From NCBI RefSeq assembly GCF_964063325.1, contig NZ_OZ061315.1, positions 3,472,001 through 3,536,000 on the forward strand: DNA of 64,000 bases, read 5' to 3'. Positions 51,869-60,740 of this stretch are shown piece after piece. Made by a program: the position numbers and the translations under genes. Origin of the DNA: Hafnia alvei. Lineage in GTDB: Bacteria; Pseudomonadota; Gammaproteobacteria; Enterobacterales; Enterobacteriaceae. Position 1 is the first letter of the stretch. Every line of letters begins with the position of its first letter. Under the pieces are notes generated by a model. That model was not told where the DNA came from. It searched no databases and worked only from the letters and a program-made list of their open reading frames with translations.

Positions 51869-52043
51869 GATAACCTCATTAATTCACCCAATAGAAAGAA
51901 TATATACAACTTCTCTCGCACTTGCGTATTACCGTTGTGGCAAAACGATGATGATTAGGCAATACAACGGGTTTGAGAATAGGTCAGTAACAGATGAAAG
52001 AACCGAAAGGTTTTAAAGCTAAGATAATTACAGAGGTATAAAT

Positions 52044-52159
52044 GGGTGGAGGCCCTGCCAGCTACATCCCGGCACACACGTCGCCTGCTGCGGCTGCTTC
52101 CTTCCGGATCTGACCGAGTTCACAAGTTAGCGTTGCGGGAGAACCAACAGGGCCTCCAT
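52044..52159 (-). ncRNA. ffs: 4.5S RNA of the signal recognition particle
   Basis: Read on the minus strand the sequence runs GGAGGCCCTGTTGGTTCTCC, CGCAACGCTA, the invariant GGTC-AGATCCGGAAGGAAGCAG-type Ffh-binding apical loop, then GTGTGCCGGGATGTAGCTGG and CAGGGCCTCCACCC. The ends pair to form the long SRP hairpin. Length is about 116 nt against 114 in E. coli. The ends are set by homology to the mature E. coli RNA. It is essential for co-translational membrane targeting. Position beside ybaZ is as in E. coli. Confidence 0.96.
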
Positions 52160-52353
52160 TGATGAGCGACTGAATTTGCTACTGCATAACGTCATGCATA
52201 ACTTCAGTGCGGGGGCATTATCAGTGATGCCTCCGCGAAATGCAAGGCTAAGGCTGTCGAACGTCGTTTTATTAAACAATCATTCAATCCATCAGCCCCT
52301 TATGGCAAACTGAGCCCATATTCCGAGCCACTAACTTTGAACTTCAACGTCTT

Positions 52354-52692
52354 ATGCCAAAAGATAGCCCATCGATACCTGAAGATAATTTTCGCCAACG
52401 TGTTTTGATGTCAATTCACGCTATCCCCTTTGGCAAGGTAGCGACATATGGACAAATAGCTCGCCTTGCGGGCTCCTCACGTGCGGCACGGCAGGTTGGT
52501 GGTATTTTACGCAAGCTCCCCCAGGGTTCCTCGATTCCTTGGTATCGCGTTGTCAATCGCAGCGGCAACATCTCTCTGATTGGCCCTGATTACGTACGTC
52601 AGCGTACCGCCTTGCAAGATGAAGGCGTCACCTTCAACGCTAGCGGCGTTATCGATTTGGCTCTTTACGGATGGGATCCGTCGCAGCTATAA
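52354..52692 (+). CDS. ybaZ: Alkyltransferase-like protein Atl (YbaZ)
   Basis: A 112-residue MGMT-like DNA repair sensor that binds O6-alkylguanine and hands it to nucleotide excision repair. The alkyl-acceptor Cys of the P-C-H-R-V motif is replaced: the site reads P-W-Y-R-V-V, the Atl hallmark, so the protein cannot itself transfer the alkyl group. The DNA-binding G-K-V-A-T-Y-G-Q-I-A-R-L-A-G and A-R-Q-V-G segments are intact. Confidence 0.93.
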   Translation: MPKDSPSIPEDNFRQRVLMSIHAIPFGKVATYGQIARLAGSSRAARQVGGILRKLPQGSSIPWYRVVNRSGNISLIGPDYVRQRTALQDEGVTFNASGVIDLALYGWDPSQL

Positions 52693-52693
52693 A

Positions 52694-52719
52694 AAAACCT
52701 GCCACAATGGGCAGGTTTT
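52694..52719. terminator. Bidirectional terminator between ybaZ and ybaY
   Basis: AAAACCTGCC (52694-52703) pairs with GGCAGGTTTT (52710-52719); the flanking A- and T-runs serve both converging genes. Confidence 0.88.
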
Positions 52720-52745
52720 CTATATCGCCATCGCCTAAACGAATA

Positions 52746-53264
52746 TTAGAAAGGTGATGCTCCCTCAACCTTCTTTTTTTCGCTCAACACGGTGGCTGCA
52801 CCATCAGCAGAAACAGGCACCAAGACCAGATCTTTCTGCGTGCCAGCGTTGTTATTCACCACTTCATTCAGGGTATCGGTGATGAAGACTAAACGACCGT
52901 CGACTTTAATTGCCGCGCTCAGGTTAATACGCTGGTTTGGCTGAATATCCTGAGGATTGAACGGCAGAACAAAGTTATAAGGTGGCTGTTTGCCATCGGT
53001 GCGGAACACTTTCTGTGACAACACACGAGCAGGCGCATCCGCCAGAGAAACATCGGCTAAAGTGACCGTAACTTCCGCATTCGGTGGCAGAGCGATGCGC
53101 TGACGAATATTCACGCTACCGCGTACCGCTGGGCCGCTAATCTGCGATGCATCTGCAGTCACTTGATTACCCGGAGCCGGCGTTGGAACATCAGCGGCAT
53201 TTGAAGAACAGCCAGCAACCGTTGCGGTCATCAGTACACCACCTACAATTTTCCAGAGTTTCAT
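52746..53264 (-). CDS. ybaY: YbaY-family outer-membrane lipoprotein
   Basis: A 172-residue lipoprotein with lipobox V-A-G-C at about 16-19, then a DUF/YbaY beta-rich domain (V-R-G-S-V-N-I-R-Q-R-I-A-L-P-P-N-A-E-V-T-V-T-L-A-D-V-S). Function is unknown. ATG 53264 starts a proper signal peptide; the open frame upstream to 53321 does not. Orthologous position beside tesB supports the call. Confidence 0.9.
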   Translation of the reverse strand: MKLWKIVGGVLMTATVAGCSSNAADVPTPAPGNQVTADASQISGPAVRGSVNIRQRIALPPNAEVTVTLADVSLADAPARVLSQKVFRTDGKQPPYNFVLPFNPQDIQPNQRINLSAAIKVDGRLVFITDTLNEVVNNNAGTQKDLVLVPVSADGAATVLSEKKKVEGASPF

Positions 53265-53556
53265 AAGTTCGGTCTCCTTCCTTTTATTTTTGTTATCGGA
53301 TGCCAATCTACAAAAGCACATTGAGCAACCGATACGAGCCTCTTAAAATAGTTTCTTAAACTACGATACTTGATAAGCATGGCACAAAGCGCTGAGTTTT
53401 CCAGTTTTATCTACTTTACATTAACATTTTCAGATAATTGAACCCTAGAAACGATGGCACCCCCTTAAATAGTTTTGTGATAAGTTCTGCCATAATTGAT
53501 AATGCAATTGGGGTTTTCGCTCCTGTTTTCAACACTGGTTAATTAGGATCTCACTC

Positions 53557-54417
53557 ATGAGTCAGGCATTAAAAAATTTACTCGATCTGTTAGATCTGGA
53601 AAAAATCGAAGAAGGGATCTATCGCGGGCAGAGTGAAGATCTTGGCTTACGTCAGGTTTTTGGCGGTCAGGTGGTTGGTCAAGCGCTCTATGCCGCGAAA
53701 CAAACGGTGCCTTTAGAACGCAATATTCACTCCTTTCACAGCTATTTCCTCCGCCCCGGCGATAGCAGCCAGCCGATAATCTATGACGTTGAAAATCTGC
53801 GTGACGGCAATAGTTTCAGCGCGCGCAGGGTAAAGGCGGTGCAGCACGGTAAACCTATTTTCTACATGACGGCATCTTTCCAGACTGCAGAAGACGGTTT
53901 CGAACACCAAAACGTGATGCCCGATGTACCCGCGCCGGAATCATTAAAATCTGAGTCTGAAATTGCCAGTAGCATGGCGCACCTTATCCCTGAAGCCGTA
54001 CGTGAAAAATTTACCTGTGAAAAACCGCTTGAGATGCGTCCGGTAAGTTTCCATAACCCTTTGATGGGCAAAGTAGAAGAGCCAATCCGTAACGTTTGGT
54101 TCAAAGCCAATGGCGAAATGCCTGACGACCCACGTATTCATCAGTACTTGCTGGGTTACGCGTCTGATTTCAACTTCCTACCAACCGCCTTACAGCCACA
54201 CGGTAAAGGGTTCTTAGAGCCTGGCATGCAGGTCGCAACGATTGACCATTCGATGTGGTTCCATCGCCCGTTCCGCTTGGATGAGTGGCTACTTTATGCG
54301 GTCGAGAGCACCTCAGCGTCTGGCGCTCGCGGTTTTGTGCGTGGACAATTCTATAACCGAGCCGGTGAGCTGATTGCGTCTACGGTGCAGGAAGGCGTAA
54401 TCCGCCAGCGTTCGTAA
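53557..54417 (+). CDS. tesB: Acyl-CoA thioesterase II TesB
   Basis: Broad-specificity acyl-CoA thioesterase of 286 residues with a double hot-dog fold. The N-terminal R-Q-V-F-G-G-Q-V-V-G-Q-A-L motif, F-H-S-Y-F-L-R-P-G-D and the C-terminal D-H-S-M-W-F-H-R-P-F-R with catalytic-triad Asp are all present (E. coli D204, Q278, T228 equivalents). A shared terminator separates it from amtB. Confidence 0.97.
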   Translation: MSQALKNLLDLLDLEKIEEGIYRGQSEDLGLRQVFGGQVVGQALYAAKQTVPLERNIHSFHSYFLRPGDSSQPIIYDVENLRDGNSFSARRVKAVQHGKPIFYMTASFQTAEDGFEHQNVMPDVPAPESLKSESEIASSMAHLIPEAVREKFTCEKPLEMRPVSFHNPLMGKVEEPIRNVWFKANGEMPDDPRIHQYLLGYASDFNFLPTALQPHGKGFLEPGMQVATIDHSMWFHRPFRLDEWLLYAVESTSASGARGFVRGQFYNRAGELIASTVQEGVIRQRS

Positions 54418-54439
54418 AAACGAGCATCACTCATAACGC

Positions 54440-54465
54440 AAAAGGGCGGATTTCTCCGCCCTTTT
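54440..54465. terminator. Terminator between tesB and amtB
   Basis: AAAAGGGCGGA (54440-54450) pairs with TCCGCCCTTTT (54455-54465); suited to both converging genes. Confidence 0.92.
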
Positions 54466-54496
54466 CACCTCTGCAATTGAACGATAAAAAAGGAAA

Positions 54497-55789
54497 CTAC
54501 TGGTTGTACGCGTTCTCACCGTGACTGTTGACGTCTAAGCCTTCACGCTCTTGTTCTTCCGGCACACGCAGGCCAACACAAACATCGGCAATCTTGAAGG
54601 CAATTAACGCTGCCACACCGGACCAAACAATGCAGACCACAACGCTAAGAGCCTGCACGCCTAACTGATGACCCATCGTCACCCCTTCGGCATAACCGGT
54701 TCCTCCCAAAGACGTTGCAGTTAGGATACCCGTGGCTAAACACCCCACGATACCGCACACGCCATGTACACCGAATACGTCACAGGTATCATCCACCTTC
54801 AGCCAGCGTTTCAGCATCACCACGCCCCACAGCCCAGCGATACCCGCAATCAGGCCGAGCAACAGCGCGCCCCCCACTCCAACGGTGCCTGCGGCAGGCG
54901 TTACCGCAACCAGCCCAGCGATACAGCCAGAACACGCGCCCAGCAGAGAGGGTTTCCCGCGCGTCATCCACTCAGCTAATACCCAAGACAGAATCGCCCC
55001 CGCCGTCGCTACCACCGTATTCACAAAGGCCAGCGCGGCAATTTCATTCGCTGCACTTGCCGAGCCTGCGTTAAAGCCAAACCAACCGATATACAGAATC
55101 GCAGTTCCCATAAAGACCATCGGTAGGTTATGAGGCTTGAAGGCTTCTTTGCCAAATCCTGCACGCTTACCTAACAGATACGCACCAACCAAACCTGCAA
55201 TCGCCGCATTAATATGCACAACCGTCCCACCCGCAAAGTCCAGCGCTCCGTCTGCCGCTAAATATCCACCGCCCCACACCATATGAGCCATCGGAATATA
55301 AGAGATCGTGAACCACAGTACGGCAAAAATTAGCACCGCCGAAAAGCGAATACGTTCTGCAAACGAGCCCACAATCAGACCAACGGTAATACAGGCGAAT
55401 GAGCCCTGAAACGCAACGTGGATCATCTTGTAGAATGAGCCGGTTAAATCGGTTAGCCCAATCCCTTTCAGCATCACTTCATCTAGGTTGCCAAAAATGG
55501 CGTTACCGGAACCAAATGCCAAAGAGTAGCCATAGACAATCCACAGCACGCAGATGGCGGCAAACGTCACCATCACCTGCGTCATCAATGACAGCACGTT
55601 TTTGGAGCGTAATAATCCACCGTAAAATAGGCCAATACCGGGGATGGTCATAAACAGAACGAGCGCAGTACAAATCATCATAAAGGCGTTATCAGCCTTA
55701 TCTGCTACGGCTGGCGTTGCGGCCATGGCGGCACCGGGTAGTAATAAAGCACTCCCCAGAGCTAAAGTGGATAAGCGTGTTTTCATCAT
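54497..55789 (-). CDS. amtB: Ammonium channel AmtB
   Basis: Trimeric ammonium/ammonia channel, 430 residues with a cleaved signal peptide (about 1-23) and 11 membrane segments. The F-G-S-G-N, G-G-G/W-W-G and twin-histidine regions (I-P-M-A-H-M-V-W and V-F-G-V-H-G-V-C-G) are intact, as is the cytoplasmic C-tail (V-P-E-E-Q-E-R-E-G-L-D) that contacts GlnK. It lies 30 nt behind glnK in the nitrogen-regulated operon. Confidence 0.97.
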   Translation of the reverse strand: MMKTRLSTLALGSALLLPGAAMAATPAVADKADNAFMMICTALVLFMTIPGIGLFYGGLLRSKNVLSLMTQVMVTFAAICVLWIVYGYSLAFGSGNAIFGNLDEVMLKGIGLTDLTGSFYKMIHVAFQGSFACITVGLIVGSFAERIRFSAVLIFAVLWFTISYIPMAHMVWGGGYLAADGALDFAGGTVVHINAAIAGLVGAYLLGKRAGFGKEAFKPHNLPMVFMGTAILYIGWFGFNAGSASAANEIAALAFVNTVVATAGAILSWVLAEWMTRGKPSLLGACSGCIAGLVAVTPAAGTVGVGGALLLGLIAGIAGLWGVVMLKRWLKVDDTCDVFGVHGVCGIVGCLATGILTATSLGGTGYAEGVTMGHQLGVQALSVVVCIVWSGVAALIAFKIADVCVGLRVPEEQEREGLDVNSHGENAYNQ

Positions 55790-55819
55790 TAATCCATCCC
55801 TATCTGTGTGAGTTATTAA

Positions 55820-56158
55820 TTACAGAGCCGCTTCGTCGGTTTCACCGGTACGAATGCGAATAACGCGCTGTAGTTCGGCAACAAAGATTTTCCCGTCGCC
55901 AATTTTTCCGGTATAGGCTGATTTGCTGATGACATCGATCACCTCATCGAGCTGATCGTCAGCAATCGCCACATCAATTTTTACTTTGGGCAAGAAATTC
56001 ACGTTGTACTCTGCCCCACGGTATAACTCGGCGTGGCCTTTCTGGCGGCCAAATCCCTTCACCTCGGTAACGGTCAATCCCTGGATCCCAACAGAGGAAA
56101 GGGCTTCACGTACGTCTTCCAGTTTGAACGGCTTAATCACCACGGTTACAAGCTTCAT
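55820..56158 (-). CDS. glnK: PII signalling protein GlnK
   Basis: A 112-residue nitrogen-status sensor that blocks AmtB when deuridylylated. The uridylylated tyrosine Y51 lies in E-L-Y-R-G-A-E-Y51-N-V-N-F at the T-loop, and the C-terminal G-K-I-F-V motif is present. The ORF is open upstream to 56233, but ATG 56158 gives the universal M-K-L-V-T-V-V-I-K-P-F start. A sigma-54 promoter and an NtrC site precede it. Confidence 0.97.
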   Translation of the reverse strand: MKLVTVVIKPFKLEDVREALSSVGIQGLTVTEVKGFGRQKGHAELYRGAEYNVNFLPKVKIDVAIADDQLDEVIDVISKSAYTGKIGDGKIFVAELQRVIRIRTGETDEAAL

Positions 56159-56209
56159 ACGGCCTCTCCTCACATGACTTCGAATAATTTCGTCTACGCA
56201 TTGATATGA

Positions 56210-56224
56210 GCAAAGGCTATGCCA
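56210..56224 (-). promoter_or_regulatory. Sigma-54 promoter of glnK-amtB
   Basis: On the minus strand TGGCAT-N5-TTGC matches the RpoN -24/-12 pattern, 52 nt before the glnK start. Confidence 0.88.
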
Positions 56225-56318
56225 ACTTTGCATAAGGTTAGTCCGCGGAAGAAAATGCTGGTTTTAGGGAGGGAAAGACACGGTTACAGTAGATAAAACG
56301 TGAGGCATTTCTCAAAAA

Positions 56319-56335
56319 CGCACCAATAGCGTGCA
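56319..56335 (-). promoter_or_regulatory. NtrC-binding site upstream of glnK
   Basis: On the minus strand TGCACGCTATTGGTGCG fits the NtrC enhancer consensus TGCACC-N5-GGTGCA with two mismatches, about 95-110 bp upstream of the sigma-54 promoter. A second half-site (GGTGCA) is at 56350-56355. Confidence 0.75.
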
Positions 56336-56432
56336 ATCAGGGAATATACGGTGCATTTTTTTTACACAATTCAAAGCTACGATGCACTGCAAATGCACAG
56401 AGGCAATTGCCGTGATTGACGCTGCAGAAAAC

Positions 56433-56474
56433 AAAAAGCCGGTGCTATGCATCCGTGGCATAACAACCGGCTTT
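56433..56474 (-). terminator. Terminator of mdlAB
   Basis: AAAGCCGGT (56435-56443) pairs with ACCGGCTTT (56466-56474) with an inner TATGC/GCATA stem. A T-run follows on the minus strand. Confidence 0.85.
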
Positions 56475-56491
56475 GTAGCGATGGACAATAT

Positions 56492-58270
56492 TTAGATCGT
56501 CGGTGATTCTTGATGCAATCCAGCCGCCAGCGCCTCTCCCACCAATTGCAGCTGATGCATTTGGTAGTAACGTCCCTGCTTCGCTAACAGCTCATGATGC
56601 GAGCCTTGTTCTACCGCCTGTCCTCGGTGCAGAACAAGAATAGAGTCAGCATCGACAATGGTCGACAAGCGATGAGCAATAACAATTAAGGTTGTTTGCT
56701 GGCGAATCACATTGAGCGCTTTCTGAATTGCCTGCTCGGTACCGGAGTCTATATTGGCCGTAGCCTCATCCAGAATGAGGATTTGAGGAGCCTGAACCAG
56801 CACACGCGCCATCGCTAACAGCTGTTTTTGCCCCACAGACAAATTATTACCCTGTTCACCCAGCTGGGTTTGAATCCCCTGCGGCCAGCTTCTGACCAGC
56901 GGTGCAAGCTGGACATCCTCCAGCGCTTTCCACACCTGATCCTCGCTGATATCACGGCCAAGCGTCACGTTATGCATAACCGACTCTGCCATCACCACAG
57001 GATCCTGCTGAACCATAGCCACGCCTTCACGCAGAACCTGATGGCTCAGCGTAGGGATCGATCGGCCATCAATACAGATCTCACCCTGATTAACCGGATA
57101 GTAACCCATCAGTAAATTAGCCAGCGTCGATTTACCGCTGCCGGTATGCCCTACCAAAGCCACAAATCCGCGCGATGCAATGTGCAGATTAATATCCTGC
57201 AAAACTGGGCGGCCTTCCCGATAGGCAAAAGTCACGTTGTTAACATCGACTCGCCCGCTCTGCAAAGGCTGAATGTCGCCGCCGTAGTTCTGTTGAGCAT
57301 CATCCATCAACTCGAAAATGCGCTCCCCGGCAACAACGGCCTGCTGCATCATGGACTGTTGGCTGGTGAGCTCAATCAAAGGCTCATTCAGACGACCTAA
57401 ATAGTTAATGAAAGCATAAAGCACGCCCACGCCAATCGAACCTTCGGCGCTGAAGCCAAACATCATTAACAATCCACAGAGGATCATCGCGGAGAAGAGG
57501 CTCAGCAACGGTCGCAGCAAAAAACCTTCCAGACGCAGTGTTTGCATACGCGCCTGATAATGAGAGCGGCTAACCTCCCCCATTTTCTCACCAAAGCGCG
57601 CCTGCTGGCGGAACTGTTGGATAACGCCCATGCCGTTGATCACTTCGTTAAAACCATCATTGATATCAGCAAGATAGCTACGAACGCGACGTACAATCGG
57701 CGTGCTGTAATGTTGATAAACCGCCATCACTACAAACACGGCGGGGAAAATACAAATAGAAATCAGTGCCATTCGCCAATCAAGGGTAAACATGGCCACC
57801 AGCATCGCACCAATCAGCGCCGCGCTTTTCAGCACCGTCGCCACCACCGTGACATAAAGATCTTTGATCACTTCAGTGTCGTTGGTCACTCGCGAAATAA
57901 GCTGCCCAACAGGCTGATTATCAAAAGCGGATAGAGGCTGACGCAGCGCAGCATCCATAACGTCGGTACGTAGCTGTTGTACGACGCCAACCGCCGCACG
58001 GTTGAACAATAATGCCTGCGCATACTGCAAGCCCGCGGCGGTAAATTCAAGCAGCAGATATAACAGTGCTAAGCCTGTCACCAACCCAAGTCTGAGATCG
58101 CCTTTGGCAACCACATTATCGATGAAGTAGCTGATGATAATCGGGCCACAAACTTCCGCAGCCGCAGCCACCCATAGCATAACCACGGCAATCGCCAACG
58201 GTTTTTTGTACGGGCCACCATAGGCGAGCAGGCGTTTCAGGGTGGGCCAGAGCTGTTTGATATTACGCAT
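56492..58270 (-). CDS. mdlB: ABC exporter half-transporter MdlB
   Basis: Half of a heterodimeric ABC exporter (multidrug-resistance-like MdlAB) of unknown substrate. The 592-residue protein has a six-helix membrane domain (about 20-310) and an ATPase with Walker A G-H-T-G-S-G-K-S-T, signature N-L-S-V-G-Q-K-Q and Walker B L-I-L-D-E-A-T with the catalytic Glu. The open frame extends to 58318, but ATG 58270 gives the E. coli N-terminus and overlaps the mdlA stop by 8 nt, showing coupling. Confidence 0.94.
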   Translation of the reverse strand: MRNIKQLWPTLKRLLAYGGPYKKPLAIAVVMLWVAAAAEVCGPIIISYFIDNVVAKGDLRLGLVTGLALLYLLLEFTAAGLQYAQALLFNRAAVGVVQQLRTDVMDAALRQPLSAFDNQPVGQLISRVTNDTEVIKDLYVTVVATVLKSAALIGAMLVAMFTLDWRMALISICIFPAVFVVMAVYQHYSTPIVRRVRSYLADINDGFNEVINGMGVIQQFRQQARFGEKMGEVSRSHYQARMQTLRLEGFLLRPLLSLFSAMILCGLLMMFGFSAEGSIGVGVLYAFINYLGRLNEPLIELTSQQSMMQQAVVAGERIFELMDDAQQNYGGDIQPLQSGRVDVNNVTFAYREGRPVLQDINLHIASRGFVALVGHTGSGKSTLANLLMGYYPVNQGEICIDGRSIPTLSHQVLREGVAMVQQDPVVMAESVMHNVTLGRDISEDQVWKALEDVQLAPLVRSWPQGIQTQLGEQGNNLSVGQKQLLAMARVLVQAPQILILDEATANIDSGTEQAIQKALNVIRQQTTLIVIAHRLSTIVDADSILVLHRGQAVEQGSHHELLAKQGRYYQMHQLQLVGEALAAGLHQESPTI

Positions 58271-60035
58271 TATCTGGCTCCTGAATCTGCGAATCGGGTT
58301 CATCAAGCTGAGCTTCAATTTGCTGGAAGCGATGCATATCTCGATACCAACCGCGCTGTTGGCTCAGTTCAGTGTGCAAGCCACGCTGAGCCACAACGCC
58401 TTGCTGCAGAACAAGGATCTCGCTGGCTTCTGTCAGCGCAGAAAGACGATGAGCGCTGATAATCACCGTTCGATTCTCTCCCCATTCGCGCAGATTATGC
58501 AGAATTTGATATTCTGTGCGGCCATCAACCGCCGATAGCGCATCGTCGAGGATCAAAATCTCGGCATCTAATAGCAATGCTCGAGCGATAGAGATGCGCT
58601 GCTTTTGCCCACCGGACAGCATCACACCACGCTCTCCCACTTCGGTTTGATAGCCTTCGGGCAAGCGCAGAATATCCTCATGTACGCTGGCGAGCTTCGC
58701 CACGCGTTCAATGTCTTCTTGTGTTGCATCAGGTTTACCTAATGCAATATTCATGGCAACAGAATCCGAGAACAGGAACGGTGTTTGGCTCACCACGGCG
58801 AGCCGAGCGCGCCATTCATCAAGACGCAGCTCACGCAAAGAGATGCCGTGGAAACACACTTCCCCTTGGTCGGGATCAAACTGTCGCTGAATCAATGAGA
58901 GCAACGCGCTTTTGCCCGCGCCCGTTGGTCCGCACAGGCCTAGCATCTGACCCGGCGCGAGATTGAATTGGATGTTATGCAGTACAGGATGAGTCCCTTC
59001 GCTATAAGCGAAACGCTCGATATTAACACTAAGAGCACCTCGCCCCAGTGGTAAAGACCGTTCGCCGTCTTGAACGGTTGACGGCTCGGACAGCATGCTG
59101 CGAATACGGCTATAGGCCGCGCTACCGCGCTCCACGATGTTAAACATCCACGCTAATGCCAACATCGGCCAAATCATTAAGCCCAGATACATCACAAAAC
59201 TGGTCAATTGCCCTAACGTCAGGTGACCATGAATCACCATCACCCCGCCGCCGCCGATCGCCAGCAAGTTGGCACAGCCAATCGCGATAAAAATCGTCGG
59301 GTTAAAGCGTGCATCGACCTTGGCCACGTGCATATTGCGGACACCGGCTTCAGCTGCAACGTCGGCAAAGCGTTTCGACTGATGATTTTCTAAACCAAAG
59401 GATTTAATCATGCGAATGCTGGTCAAGCTCTCTTGAGCCTGATCGTTGAGCATAGAGAAAGCCGCCTGCGCAGACTTAAACCGCGAGTGTAGCTGCGCGC
59501 CTTGATGCTTAATGACCATAGCCATAATCGGCATTGGAATAAGAGACAGCAGCGTCAGCTCCCAGCTTATTTGGGTGCTCATCACAAACAGCACCGCCAA
59601 GCCCATAACCAGCGAGTCCACCAGCGTCAATACACCTTCACCCGCGGCGAAAACAACGCGATCGACGTCGTTGGTCGCTCTAGCGATCAAATCGCCGGTA
59701 CGGTGGCGGTGATAAAATGAAGGGGCTTGGTTACTGAGCTGACGATAATATTTTTCACGCAGTTCAACGGCCAGCAAATAGGACGCACCGAATAGCAGCA
59801 CTCGCCACACATAGCGCAACAGATACACCACCACCGCGACGAGCAGTAAAATACCAATCCAAAACGCCAGCGTTGTCGCAGGCATATGCTGTTTTGACAC
59901 GCCGTCAATCACGATGCCAACAATGCGCGGCGGCACCAGCTGCAAGATAGCGATAACGACTAATAAAAGTACGGCTCCCAGATATCGCCGCCATTCACGA
60001 CGAAAATACCAGCCTAGTTGGGCAAATAATCTCAC
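58263..60035 (-). CDS. mdlA: ABC exporter half-transporter MdlA
   Basis: Partner of MdlB, 590 residues: membrane domain (about 10-300) and ATPase with Walker A G-P-T-G-A-G-K-S-A-L and signature M-L-S-G-G-Q-K-Q-R. Its Walker B reads L-I-L-D-D-A, Asp replacing the catalytic Glu, so one of the two ATP sites of the heterodimer is expected to be degenerate, as in E. coli. The gene follows decR in the same orientation. Confidence 0.95.
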   Translation of the reverse strand: MRLFAQLGWYFRREWRRYLGAVLLLVVIAILQLVPPRIVGIVIDGVSKQHMPATTLAFWIGILLLVAVVVYLLRYVWRVLLFGASYLLAVELREKYYRQLSNQAPSFYHRHRTGDLIARATNDVDRVVFAAGEGVLTLVDSLVMGLAVLFVMSTQISWELTLLSLIPMPIMAMVIKHQGAQLHSRFKSAQAAFSMLNDQAQESLTSIRMIKSFGLENHQSKRFADVAAEAGVRNMHVAKVDARFNPTIFIAIGCANLLAIGGGGVMVIHGHLTLGQLTSFVMYLGLMIWPMLALAWMFNIVERGSAAYSRIRSMLSEPSTVQDGERSLPLGRGALSVNIERFAYSEGTHPVLHNIQFNLAPGQMLGLCGPTGAGKSALLSLIQRQFDPDQGEVCFHGISLRELRLDEWRARLAVVSQTPFLFSDSVAMNIALGKPDATQEDIERVAKLASVHEDILRLPEGYQTEVGERGVMLSGGQKQRISIARALLLDAEILILDDALSAVDGRTEYQILHNLREWGENRTVIISAHRLSALTEASEILVLQQGVVAQRGLHTELSQQRGWYRDMHRFQQIEAQLDEPDSQIQEPDNA

Positions 60036-60153
60036 GTATTTTTATTCCATAGCCCGCTATGGGCTTTGATTTTGAATGCTGTATATATAAACAGCACTAG
60101 GATAACACCGATAGGAAACTTAGGTAACTGCGTGATGGGCAAATTTGTGTGCT

Positions 60154-60615
60154 TTATTCACCCACGGGCAAAAACGTGGTGCTTTTTATTTGTTCCATCG
60201 CAAAACTGGAAGTGACGTCACTTAAGCCTTTCACCGCATTCACCAATCGCTTATAAAAAGCATCGTAGCTTTTCATGTCCGCAACCTGCACCTGCATTAA
60301 ATAATCGTACTCTCCTGCCATGCGATAAAACGCAAGGATTTCAGGCATGTGCTCAACCTGCTGCACAAAATGATGATACCACTCACTGCTGTGATGCTGG
60401 GTTTTGATCATAACAAACGCGGTCAGACCAAGGCCAAGCTTATCCTTGTCTAGCAGCGCCACACGCCCAACGATATAGCCCTCATCTTCTAGGCGTTTTA
60501 GGCGTTTCCAGCAGGGCGTAGAGGTCAAGTTGACCGCATCGGCCAACACCTGCAACGACTGAGTGCAGTCGCGCTGTAAGAGTTCCAACAGTTTTCGGTC
60601 TGTTTTATCTAACAT
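60154..60615 (-). CDS. decR: Lrp-family cysteine-responsive regulator DecR
   Basis: A 153-residue Lrp/AsnC-type regulator (formerly YbaO), which in E. coli senses cysteine and activates the anaerobic cysteine desulfidase operon yhaOM. The N-terminal helix-turn-helix (L-A-D-A-V-N-L-T-S-T-P-C-W-K-R-L-K-R-L) and C-terminal RAM domain (A-G-E-Y-D-Y-L-M-Q-V) are clear. Here it is divergent, across 125 bp, from a cysteine-synthase-fold PLP enzyme that is a likely target. Confidence 0.94.
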   Translation of the reverse strand: MLDKTDRKLLELLQRDCTQSLQVLADAVNLTSTPCWKRLKRLEDEGYIVGRVALLDKDKLGLGLTAFVMIKTQHHSSEWYHHFVQQVEHMPEILAFYRMAGEYDYLMQVQVADMKSYDAFYKRLVNAVKGLSDVTSSFAMEQIKSTTFLPVGE

Positions 60616-60740
60616 ATATCACTTATGGAGAAATATTTTCTCTTATTAGGCCAATATGAAGTCTATATAGCAACTTCTTTTTCTGCAAAATCCGATAGTC
60701 TTATCCCATACGTTCAGACTGACTCACATAGGCCATTATC

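Noticed and set aside
56343..56400. Second NtrC site upstream of glnK
   Set aside because: GGTGCA and TGCACTGCAAATGCA elements are present, but neither makes a convincing 17-bp dyad.
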